A stretch of DNA of 64,000 nucleotides, taken from contig VAWN01000024.1 in the NCBI GenBank assembly GCA_005885555.1, forward strand, positions 124,001 to 188,000. The letters run 5' to 3'. Positions 56,353 to 64,000 of this stretch are shown here, one piece after another. The translations under genes and the position numbers were made by a program. The DNA is from Actinomycetota bacterium. GTDB taxonomy: Bacteria; Actinomycetota; Actinomycetes; Mycobacteriales; Micromonosporaceae. Positions within the stretch are counted from its first letter, which is position 1. Each line of letters opens with the position of its first letter. A model generated the notes under the pieces. It was given only the letters and a program-made list of their open reading frames with translations. It ran no database searches and was not told the DNA's origin.

Positions 56353-56400
56353 GATCTTGGACGTCTGTCGCCCTTCCAGGGGGTGCAGGCGTCCAAGATC
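56353..56400. repeat. 48-bp nested palindrome, copy 4
   Basis: Outer arms GATCTTGGACG and CGTCCAAGATC are intact. The inner part, CGCCCTTCCAGGGGGTG, is the most diverged of the four. It lies 209 bases upstream of the ssd start and is followed by two direct copies of CAGCCGCCGCATGGCACC. Confidence 0.85.
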
Positions 56401-56436
56401 CAGCCGCCGCATGGCACCCAGCCGCCGCATGGCACC
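56401..56436. repeat. Two direct 18-bp repeats
   Basis: CAGCCGCCGCATGGCACC occurs twice in succession immediately after the fourth 48-bp palindrome. No function seen. Confidence 0.75.
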
Positions 56437-56479
56437 CAGCCGCGGCCGCGCACGGCCGGAAACCGGTGGCAGAAGAGGG

Positions 56480-56513
56480 GACGACCCCCGTCGGGGGGGT
56501 GACGGGGGTCGTC
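56480..56513. terminator. Perfect 13-bp hairpin
   Basis: GACGACCCCCGTC and GACGGGGGTCGTC pair fully around an 8-base G-rich loop. On the minus strand it would end any transcript coming from the small frame at 56551-56751, before the ssd promoter region. Confidence 0.65.
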
Positions 56514-56550
56514 GGCGGGTCCGGCTCCGGGGGGGTCGAGCCGAACCCAC

Positions 56551-56751
56551 TCAGCGGCTACGGGGGGTGCAACCGCCGAGGGCTGTGCCGCTCGCAACTG
56601 ACGCGTCTTGTCTGACGTCAATCACAGCGTCACCTAAGCATGCCTGAATCAGCCGGTAGACGTCGAGTGGCGGAGAGCCATATCCCGACAGGAAATCGGC
56701 GCCGGTGTACCGGATCATCAGCCGACCCGGGTCATCCGGGTACCCGATCAC
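56551..56751 (-). CDS. Possible small gene, 66 residues
   Basis: The first 40 codons have the GC3 bias of neighbouring genes and read MIGYPDDPGRLMIRYTGADF, then SGYGSPPLDVYRLIQACLGD; the last 25 codons do not. It is divergent from the HAD gene and is followed by a perfect 13-bp hairpin. It may be a real short gene, a decayed one, or the region of divergent promoters. No family recognised. Confidence 0.3.
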   Translation of the reverse strand: MIGYPDDPGRLMIRYTGADFLSGYGSPPLDVYRLIQACLGDAVIDVRQDASVASGTALGGCTPRSR

Positions 56752-56794
56752 CCTGCGCGGCCGCGTCCGGCACCGCCGGGTCGCTTGCTACAGC

Positions 56795-56800
56795 TAGACT
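56795..56800 (+). promoter_or_regulatory. Candidate -10 box for leaderless HAD mRNA
   Basis: TAGACT ends 8 bases before the GTG, and no ribosome-binding site lies between them. Confidence 0.5.
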
Positions 56801-56808
56801 TTCCGCCC

Positions 56809-57606
56809 GTGGGCCACAGCGCCGCCTTCTTCGACCTCGACAAAACCGTCATCGCCAAGTCGAGCGCCCTTGCCTTCGGGCGGCCGTTCTTCCGCGACGG
56901 CCTGATAACAAGGCGTGACGTATTCAAGGCGGCCTACGCCCAGCTGGTCTACAAGATCGGCGGCGCGGACGAGGTTCAGATGGCCCGTATCCGCGACTAC
57001 ATCGCGAAATTATGCAAGGGCTGGAAAGTCGAACAAGTCCGGCAGATCGTCAACGAGACGCTGCATGAACTGATCCACCCGTACGTGTACGCCGAGGCCG
57101 CCGCCCTGATCGAAGAACATCGAGCCGCCGGACGCGACGTGGTACTGGTCTCGGCCTCCGGCGACGAGATGGTCCGACCGATCGGCGAACTCCTCGGCGC
57201 CACCGACGTCATCGCGACCCGGATGGTCGTCGTGGACGGTCGGTACACCGGCGAGGTGTCCTTCTACGCCGCGGGAGAGCAGAAGGTCGCGGCCGTCCGG
57301 GAGATGGCCGAGCGGCGCGGGTACGACCTGGCGGAGTCCTACGCCTACTCCGACTCGGTCAGCGACGTCCCGCTGCTCGCCGCCGTCGGGCACCCGACAG
57401 CGGTCAACGCCGACCGGGGGCTGCGCCGCACCGCGGTCGAGCGCGGCTGGCCGTTGCTGGAGTTCCGCCACCCGATCCCGCTCGGCCGGCGGCTGCGCGA
57501 CCGGCCGGCGGTACCGGTCGCCGCGGCCGCGGTCGCCTTCGGTGCGATCGTGGCGATCGGGCTGTTCTGGTACGGCAGGCATCGGAAGTCGCGAACCGTC
57601 ACCTGA
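56809..57606 (+). CDS. HAD-IB family phosphatase with C-terminal membrane helix
   Basis: A 265-residue SerB/CicA-like hydrolase. Motif I is AFFDLDKTVIAKSS, with Asp nucleophile and DxD/DxDKT pattern, motif II VVLVSASGDEMVRP and motif III/IV SYAYSDSVSDVPLLAAVG. A membrane helix (AAAAVAFGAIVAIGLFWYG) near the end anchors it. In Mycobacterium (Rv3661) the orthologue sits beside ssd in the same way. Substrate unknown; a phosphoserine-like or lipid phosphate is possible. Confidence 0.88.
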   Translation: MGHSAAFFDLDKTVIAKSSALAFGRPFFRDGLITRRDVFKAAYAQLVYKIGGADEVQMARIRDYIAKLCKGWKVEQVRQIVNETLHELIHPYVYAEAAALIEEHRAAGRDVVLVSASGDEMVRPIGELLGATDVIATRMVVVDGRYTGEVSFYAAGEQKVAAVREMAERRGYDLAESYAYSDSVSDVPLLAAVGHPTAVNADRGLRRTAVERGWPLLEFRHPIPLGRRLRDRPAVPVAAAAVAFGAIVAIGLFWYGRHRKSRTVT

Positions 57607-57926
57607 GTCAAGGTTCCGATGTGCCAAGTCCCTACCTGAACGGCCCCATTACCCACGGCCGTCACACAATCGCCGAGAGGCCTGGCGTCCGCCGCGCAAC
57701 CGGCGTAGAAAGGGATAGCGGGCCTTCGGGCTCGGCACACAGCCACCGGGCACCCACGCGCGACCAGCCGCGGGAGGCACGTTGCAGCGGCACCGCGAGG
57801 ACCGCTGACAACGACAAGGTGCACGCCTGGTAACCCGGCGGACGTGTGATGACGGCGCCTCCGAGTGAGGCGCCGTCCACGTGTACGGGCTGCCGCATCC
57901 ATCGACCGGGCGGCATCATCATCACC
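57607..57926. other. Structured intergenic region, possible non-coding RNA
   Basis: No frame here has coding character. Several hairpins are visible on the plus strand: GGGCC-TTCG-GGCTC near 57722, a CAGCGG/CCGCTG pair near 57784-57806, and the terminator-like stem at 57851. A UUCG tetraloop and spaced stems suggest a folded transcript, but it matches no RNA family I recognise. Confidence 0.35.
57851..57877 (+). terminator. Perfect 11-bp hairpin
   Basis: GACGGCGCCTC and GAGGCGCCGTC enclose a 5-base CGAGT loop. It lies 50 bases before the NAD(P)-binding gene and would end transcripts from the HAD gene or the structured region. Confidence 0.7.
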
Positions 57927-58784
57927 ATGACGACGGTCGGCATGCACGGCGCCGGGCACATGGGCGCGGGTCTCGGGTGGGCACTGCGCGAGGGCGGCGC
58001 CCGCGTCGTGACGACGCTGGCCGGGCGCTCCGCCCGCACCGCAAGGCTCGCCGCCGAGGCCGGGCTGGAGCCGCTGGACTCACTGGACGCGGTGGTCGAG
58101 GTCGCCGACACGGTACTCGTCGTGACGCCGCCCGCCGCCGCACGCGACGCGGCCGGCGAGCTGGCCGCCGCGCTCGACCGCACCGGCCGGCGCCCGCTGG
58201 TCGCCGACCTCAACGCGATCGCACCGTCCACTGTGGACGACATCGCGGGTACCCTGGCCGCCACGGACTTCGTCGACGGTTCGATCTCCGGCGGCCCGCC
58301 CACGGTCCGGCCCGGCGCCCGGATCTACCTCAGCGGGGACCGGGCCGGTGACGTGGCGGGGCTGCCGTGGCGGCACGTCCGGCCGATCGTCCTGCCCGGC
58401 GGCGCGGGTACCGCCAGCGCGCTCAAGATGTGCACGGCCAGCGTCTACAAGGGCATGACCGGGCTGTTCATGCAGGCGATGCGCACGGCCGCGCAGCACG
58501 GGGTACTCGACGAGGTGCTCGCCGACCTCGCCGAGGCGGGCCTCGCGGACCCGACCCGCAGCGTCGTGGTCGCGGCCACCAAGGCGGCCCGGTTCGTGCC
58601 GGAGTTCGAGGAGATCGCGCGTACCCAGCACGCCGCCGGGCTGCCGGCCGCGCTGTTCGAGGGCTTCGCCGAGGTGTACCGGCAGATCACCGCCGGCGAA
58701 CTGGCCGCCGCCGACCCGGAGTCGGTCGACCGCGCGATGCCCGCCCGGGAGGCGATCCGCCGGCTCAGCCAGCGCTCCGGGTAG
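57927..58784 (+). CDS. 6-phosphogluconate dehydrogenase-like NAD(P)-binding protein
   Basis: A 285-residue beta-hydroxyacid dehydrogenase-like protein. The Rossmann motif is VGMHGAGHMGAGLGWAL near residue 4, the substrate region DGSISGGPPTVRPG near 115 and a catalytic-type SALKMCTASVYKGMTG near 160, with Lys in the K-x3 segment. A DUF1932-type C-terminal helical domain follows. Substrate unknown. Its 3' end overlaps the convergent Fic-like gene by 20 bases. Confidence 0.82.
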   Translation: MTTVGMHGAGHMGAGLGWALREGGARVVTTLAGRSARTARLAAEAGLEPLDSLDAVVEVADTVLVVTPPAAARDAAGELAAALDRTGRRPLVADLNAIAPSTVDDIAGTLAATDFVDGSISGGPPTVRPGARIYLSGDRAGDVAGLPWRHVRPIVLPGGAGTASALKMCTASVYKGMTGLFMQAMRTAAQHGVLDEVLADLAEAGLADPTRSVVVAATKAARFVPEFEEIARTQHAAGLPAALFEGFAEVYRQITAGELAAADPESVDRAMPAREAIRRLSQRSG

Positions 58785-59532
58785 CCGCGGCGGCCAGCTC
58801 AACCGCAGTGGCGCAGTGCTTGATCCAGGCGCGGACGCCGTCACGGGTACCCGTCGCGAACGCGTTCGCCGCACCCAGGTACTCCGGCTCCCGCGCGAGG
58901 TGGCCGATCTCCGGGGCGAGCAGGCCGCGCGGGTCCAGGCCGCCGGCGATCAGGGTCAGCCGGGCCGCCGCCCGGGCCACGACCCCGGACGGGCCCGCGA
59001 AGGGCCGCAACGCGAGCAGCTCACCGTGCACGATCGAAGCCAGCAGCAGCGTCGGTACCGTCGACATGCCGGCCACCAGCGACAGCACGCCGGACAGCCG
59101 GGGTACCACCTCGGGGTTGACCGGTCGGCCCAGCGTGTCGTCGGCGACCACGTCCCGCCCGGCCAGCACGTGCACCCGGGCCAGCACCTGGCGCGGTACC
59201 TTCGGCCACAGCGACGCCATCCCCTCGGCCTCGCGGGCCACGCGCAGCGCGCCCTGCACGACCGGATCGGTGACGGTCCCCGCGCGTACCTCGTCCACCT
59301 CGTGCCGGTGCCCCTCCAGCGCGGCGCTGGCCACCGCGGACCGCAGGCTCATCTCGACCGCGACCTGACCGCCGGAGCGGCGCAGCGCCGGGTCGCCGAA
59401 CGCCTCGTCGACCGCCGACCGCGCGTCGTGCAGCGCGGAGCGCACGTCGGCGAGATCGAGCAGCGGGGCGAGCGCGGCGACCGCTGAGCCGGCGAACGAG
59501 CCGTCCTCGGTCTCGAGGGGTAACTCCGTCAC
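58765..59532 (-). CDS. Fic-fold protein with degenerate active site
   Basis: A 255-residue helical protein. VAVEMSLRSAVASAALEGHR near residue 66 is the helix that, in Fic proteins, carries the inhibitory S/TxxxE/N. The Fic active-site loop HPFx(D/E)GNGRxxR is present only as LRPFAGPSGVVARAAARL, with His replaced by Arg and GNG by PSG, so AMP transfer is unlikely. The mycobacterial gene in this position is Rv3662c. It starts with GTG and is divergent from acs. Role unknown. Confidence 0.65.
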   Translation of the reverse strand: MTELPLETEDGSFAGSAVAALAPLLDLADVRSALHDARSAVDEAFGDPALRRSGGQVAVEMSLRSAVASAALEGHRHEVDEVRAGTVTDPVVQGALRVAREAEGMASLWPKVPRQVLARVHVLAGRDVVADDTLGRPVNPEVVPRLSGVLSLVAGMSTVPTLLLASIVHGELLALRPFAGPSGVVARAAARLTLIAGGLDPRGLLAPEIGHLAREPEYLGAANAFATGTRDGVRAWIKHCATAVELAAAATRSAG

Positions 59533-59682
59533 GGTGACACACAGTAGCTGGCGCCGGGGGCGCCGTCCAAGGGACCACACCGGTGCGCAAGACTGCGCAA
59601 TGGATGCGCAGGCCTGTTTGCAACCCGCCGGAAACGGCAAGATGTTGACCGAGGGCTGACGAACGATGAGGGGGCTCGACCC

Positions 59683-61662
59683 ATGAGCGAGACGCTGGAG
59701 AACCTGCTTCAAGAGACACGCCGCTTCGAGCCGCCGGCGGATCTGGCCGCGGCCGCGAACGTGACGTCGGAGGCGTACGAGCGGGCGGCCGCCGACCGCC
59801 TCGAATTCTGGAGCGAGCAGGCGCGGCGGCTGTCCTGGGCAACGCCCTGGGCCGAGGTACTGGACTGGTCGAAGCCGCCGTTCGCGAAGTGGTTCGTCGG
59901 CGGCCGCATCAACGTGGCGTACAACTGCCTGGACCGGCACCTGGAGGCCGGCCGCGGCGACAAGGTGGCGCTGCACTGGGAAGGCGAGCCCGGCGACACA
60001 CGGACGATTACCTACAGTGATCTCCATCGGTCCGTGTGCCAGGCGGCCAACGCGTTGACCGGGCTCGGCGTCCGGGCCGGCGACCGGGTGGCGATCTACC
60101 TGCCGATGATCCCGGAGGCGGTCGTCGCGATGCTCGCCTGCGCGCGGATCGGTGCGCCGCACAGTGTCGTGTTCGGCGGCTTCTCGGTCGACTCGCTGTC
60201 CGGCCGCATCCAGGACGCCGACGCCAAGGTCGTGATCACCGCCGACGGCGGGTACCGCCGCGGCAACCCGAGCGCCCTCAAGCCGACCGTCGACGAGGCG
60301 GTCGCCCGCTGCCCGAGCATCGAGCACGTGCTGGTGGTCCGGCGCACCGGGCAGGACGTCGACTGGACCGACGGCCGCGACCTGTGGTGGCACGACACCG
60401 TCGAGACCGCGAGCGCCGAGCACGTCGCCGAGCCCTTCGACGCCGAGCACCCGCTGTTCATCCTCTACACCAGCGGTACCACGGCGAAGCCCAAGGGCAT
60501 CCTGCACACCACCGGCGGGTTCCTCACCCAGGTCAGCTACACCCACCACGCGGTCTTCGACCTCAAGCCGGACACCGACGTGTACTGGTGCACCGCCGAC
60601 ATCGGCTGGGTCACCGGCCACTCCTACATCGTGTACGGCCCGCTGTCCAACGGTGCCACCGAGGTCATGTACGAGGGCACCCCGGACACCCCGCACCGCG
60701 GCCGGTTCTGGGAGATCGTGCAGAAGTACGGCGTGACGATCATCTACACCGCGCCGACCCTGATCCGCACGATGATGAAGTGGGGCGAGGACATCCCGGC
60801 CAAGTTCGACCTGTCCTCGCTGCGCCTGCTCGGCACCGTCGGCGAGCCGATCAACCCGGAGGCGTGGATCTGGTACCGGCACAACATCGGGCGCGACGCC
60901 ACGCCGGTCGTCGACACCTGGTGGCAGACGGAGACCGGGGGCATCATGATCTCGCCGCTGCCCGGGGTCACCGTGACGAAGCCGGGTTCGGCCACCCAGC
61001 CGCTGCCCGGGATCGTGGCCGACGTGGTGGACGACAGCGGCACCAGCGTGCCGAAGGGCGGCGGCGGGTACCTCGTCCTGCGCGAGCCGTGGCCGGCCAT
61101 GCTGCGCACGATCTGGGGTGACGACCAGCGCTTCATCGACACCTACTGGTCCCGCTTCGGTGCCGGCGCCGGCCACGGTGACGACTGGAGCTACTTCGCC
61201 GGCGACGGTGCCAAGCGGGATGAAGACGGCGACCTCTGGCTGCTCGGCCGGGTCGACGACGTGATGCTCGTGTCCGGCCACAACATCTCCACGACCGAGG
61301 TGGAGTCGGCGCTGGTCAGCCACCCGAAGGTGGCCGAGTCCGCGGTGGTCGGCGCGACCGACCCGACGACCGGGCAGGCGATCGTCGCGTTCGTCATCCT
61401 GCGCGGCGGGGTGGAGCCCGGTGACGCGCTGGTCAACGAGCTGCGCGACCACGTCGCCAGTACGCTCGGCCCGATCTGCAAGCCACGCCAGATCATGCTG
61501 GTACCGGAGCTGCCGAAGACGCGGTCCGGGAAGATCATGCGGCGGCTGCTGCGCGACGTGGCGGAGAACCGTTCCCTGGGTGACGTCACGACGCTGCAGG
61601 ACTCGGCGGTCATGGACCTGATCCAGACCGGCATGCAGACCTCGAAGGCCGACGAGGACTGA
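59683..61662 (+). CDS. acs: Acetyl-CoA synthetase
   Basis: A 659-residue AMP-forming synthetase. It has [20 protein letters not shown] near residue 265, the [16 protein letters not shown] acetate pocket near 415 and [18 protein letters not shown] near 525. [16 protein letters not shown] near 620 contains the catalytic lysine that is controlled by acetylation. It makes acetyl-CoA from acetate. The ATG at 59683 is preceded by GAGGGGG. The gene is divergent from the Fic-like gene, as in relatives. Confidence 0.96.
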   Translation: MSETLENLLQETRRFEPPADLAAAANVTSEAYERAAADRLEFWSEQARRLSWATPWAEVLDWSKPPFAKWFVGGRINVAYNCLDRHLEAGRGDKVALHWEGEPGDTRTITYSDLHRSVCQAANALTGLGVRAGDRVAIYLPMIPEAVVAMLACARIGAPHSVVFGGFSVDSLSGRIQDADAKVVITADGGYRRGNPSALKPTVDEAVARCPSIEHVLVVRRTGQDVDWTDGRDLWWHDTVETASAEHVAEPFDAEHPLFILYTSGTTAKPKGILHTTGGFLTQVSYTHHAVFDLKPDTDVYWCTADIGWVTGHSYIVYGPLSNGATEVMYEGTPDTPHRGRFWEIVQKYGVTIIYTAPTLIRTMMKWGEDIPAKFDLSSLRLLGTVGEPINPEAWIWYRHNIGRDATPVVDTWWQTETGGIMISPLPGVTVTKPGSATQPLPGIVADVVDDSGTSVPKGGGGYLVLREPWPAMLRTIWGDDQRFIDTYWSRFGAGAGHGDDWSYFAGDGAKRDEDGDLWLLGRVDDVMLVSGHNISTTEVESALVSHPKVAESAVVGATDPTTGQAIVAFVILRGGVEPGDALVNELRDHVASTLGPICKPRQIMLVPELPKTRSGKIMRRLLRDVAENRSLGDVTTLQDSAVMDLIQTGMQTSKADED

Positions 61663-61663
61663 G

Positions 61664-62254
61664 CTAGCCGAGCAGCTCGCGGTTGAACACGGCGGGCTGT
61701 TCCAGGTTGACCATGTGTCCGGCGCCGGGGACGGGTACCTTCCGGGCACCGGGTACCGTCGCCGCCAGCGCGTCGACGACCCGCTCGATGTCCACCGAGT
61801 CGAGGTCGCCGAGCAGCGCCACGAGCGGTACCCGCAGCTCGCCGAGCCGGTCCGCGGCACCGGCCTCGATCCACTCCGCGTCTCCCCTGCGGTGCGCGAC
61901 GGCGGTCCGCATCGCCATCTCCCGGCAGCGCTCGCGGATCCCGGCGTCCACTTCGGACGGTGCCCGCCGCGGCCCGTCCACCCACTGCCGCAGGAACCCG
62001 TCCACGAAGCCGGGCAGGTCGCCGGCCTTGAGGGCGGCCATCGTCCGGGTGGCCTCGGCACGGATGAACGGATCGGTGATCGTCATACCGCTCATCCCCG
62101 GGCCGGCGAGGACCAGCCCGTCGACCCGGCCGGGGTGGGTGAGCGTGAAGTCGAGCGAGGTACGCGCGCCGAGGGAGAGACCGACGAGGACCGCGTTCGC
62201 GACGCCGAGCCCGTCGAGGAGCGCCAGCAGATCCTCCCCGTCCGGTACCGCCAT
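61664..62254 (-). pseudogene. Alpha/beta hydrolase lacking its N-terminal third
   Basis: 196 codons remain, starting MAVPDGEDLLALLDGLGVAN, which is normally about residue 70 of such enzymes. The nucleophile elbow VLVGLSLGARTS, the acid LLGDLDSVD and the histidine GAGHMVNLEQP are all present, but the first strands and the oxyanion HG loop are missing. The frame begins 18 bases after the ROK stop with no room for the lost part. This is most likely a deletion at this junction. Confidence 0.7.
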
Positions 62255-62272
62255 GGTCCCCGTCGGGACAGG

Positions 62273-63409
62273 CTAGCTGCGCAGGGAGGTGAGCAGGATC
62301 TCGCGTACCGCGGCGAGGCCCGAGTCGAGGCCGCCGAGCAGTACCGGATCGTCGGACACCGCGGTGATCTCGACGGTCGTCTCCAGCGGCGCGTTGGCCT
62401 CCATCGCGGCCCGTACCGCGTCACGGAGCGGTACTCCCCCGGCCTGGGCGATCTGCCCACCGAGTACCACCAGCGGCGGGTCGAGCACGGCGACCACCGC
62501 GGACAGCCCGACCGCGATGCGCTCGGCGAGCCCGTCGAGGAAGGACCGCCCACCAGGACGGCATCGGCGGGGGTCTTGCCGGGTACCCCGTGCTGCGCCG
62601 CGAGTTCCAGCACCGCCTCGCCACCGATCAGGTCCTGCAGGTCGGCCCGCCGCTCGCCGTCCAGGCTGTACAGCGGCATGTACCCGATCTCGCCGGCCCC
62701 GCCCCGCGCGCCGCGCAGCAGCGTGCCGCCCAGGTCGATGGCGAGGCCCAGGCCCTCGCCGAGCCACAGCAGCGCGAAGCCCTCGGCGTCGGCGGCCACG
62801 CCGCGCCGGCGTTCCGCGACGGCGGCCAGGTTGACATCGTTGTCGACGGCGACCCGCAGGCCGATCCGCTCGCCGAGTTCGGCGACCAGGCCGGGCCGGC
62901 CCCAGCCGGGTACGTCGACGTGGTGGATGATCCCGGACCGCGCGTCGTAGGAGCCGGCGACCCCGATCTGCACGTACCCGATGCCGTCGACCTCGGTACG
63001 CAGCCGGTCGACCATGCCGGCCACCGCCTCGACCGGGTCGGTGCGCTGGAAGTCGACCGGTGCGTCGAGCCGGCCGAGCGCAGACGGCCGCCGCGAGGGA
63101 CGGCGAGTGGCCCATGAAGGTGTCCCGCACGGACACCGCGATCACGTGGGCGGCGCGCGGGTTGGCCGCGTACACCTCGGCGTTGGGGCCGGGTCCCGCG
63201 CTGACGTGGCCGACGACGACGACCAGGCCGGCGTCGGTGAGCCGGCGTACCGCCTCGGAGATGGTCGGCTTCGACAGGCCGGTCAGCTCGCGCAGGTCGG
63301 CCCGGGTCAGCTCGCCCCGGTCGAGCAGGTGGGACAGCGCCGCGATCTCGTTCATCGCGCGCAGCAGGCGCGACGAGCCGGCAAGGTGGGTCAAGACCGT
63401 TCCCCCCAA
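62273..63409 (-). pseudogene. ROK family transcriptional regulator with two frameshifts
   Basis: The N-terminal winged helix is intact (LTRADLRELTGLSKPTISEAVRRL). The ROK kinase-fold part, with VDNDVNLAAVAERRRGV and GIDLGG-type IDLGGTLLRGARGGAGEIGY, lies in a second frame between about 63080 and 62545, and the end (LDPPLVVLGGQIAQAGG) returns to the first. The shifts cancel out in length. Without sequencing error the product is scrambled over about 180 residues. ROK regulators respond to sugars. Confidence 0.75.
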
Positions 63410-63578
63410 CCGGCAGCCTTCCTAACAGTTATCGGAACGGTAAACCGGATCTTGCTGCGCGTCAACGTGGTCACGCACAGTACACCACGACGATCATCTC
63501 GGGCATTCTCCCGGAGACGACCCTGAACTCGCGGTTCGCGGTGCACGCAACCATTGTCACCACCCTACGCTGGTCACC

Positions 63579-64000
63579 ATGAGCCCCCCGGCGGACGAAT
63601 CCTCCGTCCTCTTCGACGGACCGTGGAATCACCGGTTCGTGAGCGCCAACGGAAGCCGCTTCCACGTCGTCGAAGCCGGTACCGGGCCGATGGTGCTGTT
63701 CCTGCACGGCTTCCCCGAGTTCTGGTGGGCGTGGCAGCACCAGTTACGCATCGTCGCCGGGGCCGGGTTCCGGGCGGTCGCGATCGACCTGCGCGGGTAC
63801 GGCGCCAGCGACAAGCCGCCCCGCGGGTACGACGGGTACACGATGGCCGGCGACGTGGCGGGGTTGATCCGGGCGCTGGGCGAACGGTCCGCGGTCCTGG
63901 TCGGGGCCGGGTTCGGCGGCTCGATGGCGTGGACCACCGCGGCGTTCCACCCCAAGCTGGTCCGCCGGCTCGTGATCACCAGCGCCGCGCATCCGCTGCG
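63579..64000 (+). CDS. EphE-like alpha/beta hydrolase, N-terminal part; nucleophile missing
   Basis: 140 residues are visible before the window ends. The oxyanion region MVLFLHGFPEFWWAWQHQL and IDLRGYGASDKP are typical of epoxide hydrolases, and the gene holds the place of Rv3670 (ephE) after acs. At the nucleophile elbow it reads LVGAGFGGSMAW, with Gly where Asp or Ser is required. Downstream sequence (FHPKLVRRLVIT) is otherwise normal. Catalysis by the usual mechanism seems impossible. Confidence 0.8.
   Translation, partial: MSPPADESSVLFDGPWNHRFVSANGSRFHVVEAGTGPMVLFLHGFPEFWWAWQHQLRIVAGAGFRAVAIDLRGYGASDKPPRGYDGYTMAGDVAGLIRALGERSAVLVGAGFGGSMAWTTAAFHPKLVRRLVITSAAHPL

Noticed and set aside
57846-57926. 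Upstream extension of the NAD(P)-binding gene
   Set aside because: The extension runs through the terminator hairpin, and the Rossmann motif begins just after the ATG at 57927.
58765-62061. Minus-strand frame of 1098 codons running through acs
   Set aside because: Only 58765-59532 has family support; the rest is antisense to acetyl-CoA synthetase.

Overview
The window is about 72% G+C with dense, strongly GC3-biased genes, GTG starts, leaderless promoters and actinobacterial families (Ku/LigD end joining, BldG, Tad pilus, EspC-like and PSP1-domain proteins). It looks like chromosome from a filamentous actinomycete, most likely Micromonosporaceae or a close relative. I see no plasmid, prophage, CRISPR or intact insertion sequence. 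From position 29,330 onward the order (holB, topA, hppA, bldG, tad genes, HAD hydrolase, acs, EphE-like hydrolase) follows the conserved core that I know from Streptomyces (bldG region) and Mycobacterium (about Rv3644c to Rv3670). The first 28 kb is more accessory.

Layout. 1-2000: end of a phosphate-transport pair (PiT, DUF47), then DUF402 and Uma2 genes. 2.1-9.1 kb: DinG helicase, AI-2E transporter, a solitary Cpn10, PrsW protease, FUSC transporter and a secreted membrane-anchored protein. 9.5-14.7 kb: a non-homologous end-joining locus with separate LigD-type polymerase and ligase genes, Ku on the other strand, and three exported-protein genes between them. 14.7-18.4 kb: acyl-CoA ligase and a MarR/MFS pair. 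18.5-21.2 kb: a GntR regulator with a HerA-like protein that has lost its P-loop, and a small acidic repeat protein. 21.4-25.0 kb: GlsB, tRNA-Thr(CGT), a membrane metallophosphoesterase, tmk and a PSP1 gene. 25.2-28.7 kb: an LPXTG-type surface protein, an APH-like kinase and a YbaB/EspC-like/WXG-like trio. 29.3-32.8 kb: holB and a fused MFS-thymidylate kinase. 33-43 kb: aldolase, aldonolactone oxidase, MMPL, alginate-lyase-like, methyltransferase and hydrolase genes with three TetR regulators. 42.9-50.5 kb: a MiaA paralogue, topA and hppA. 50.7-56.1 kb: the BldG switch and a translationally coupled tad pilus operon. 56.8-64 kb: HAD hydrolase, NAD(P)-binding protein, a degenerate Fic protein, acs, two damaged genes (alpha/beta hydrolase, ROK) and a cut-off EphE-like hydrolase.

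How the genes work together. DNA repair and topology are served by DinG, LigD-pol, ligase, Ku, TopA and HolB; Ku and TopA carry similar Lys/Ala-rich tails. Nucleotide supply is served by two thymidylate kinases. The ssd-tadA-tadB-tadC-pilin-tadE-tadE-like genes form one operon in which nearly every stop overlaps the next start. bldG and its partner kinase form a partner-switching module. Several regulators sit next to clear palindromes that are probably their operators.

The strongest unexplained signals are at DNA level. GGTACC and its core GTAC are greatly over-represented, and synonymous codons are bent to create them. A 48-bp nested palindrome occurs four times between genes, a related 70-bp inverted repeat occurs once intact, and a 490-bp stretch is bounded by 21-bp inverted repeats of that second family. 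These read as dispersed non-coding elements of this lineage that I do not recognise from the literature.
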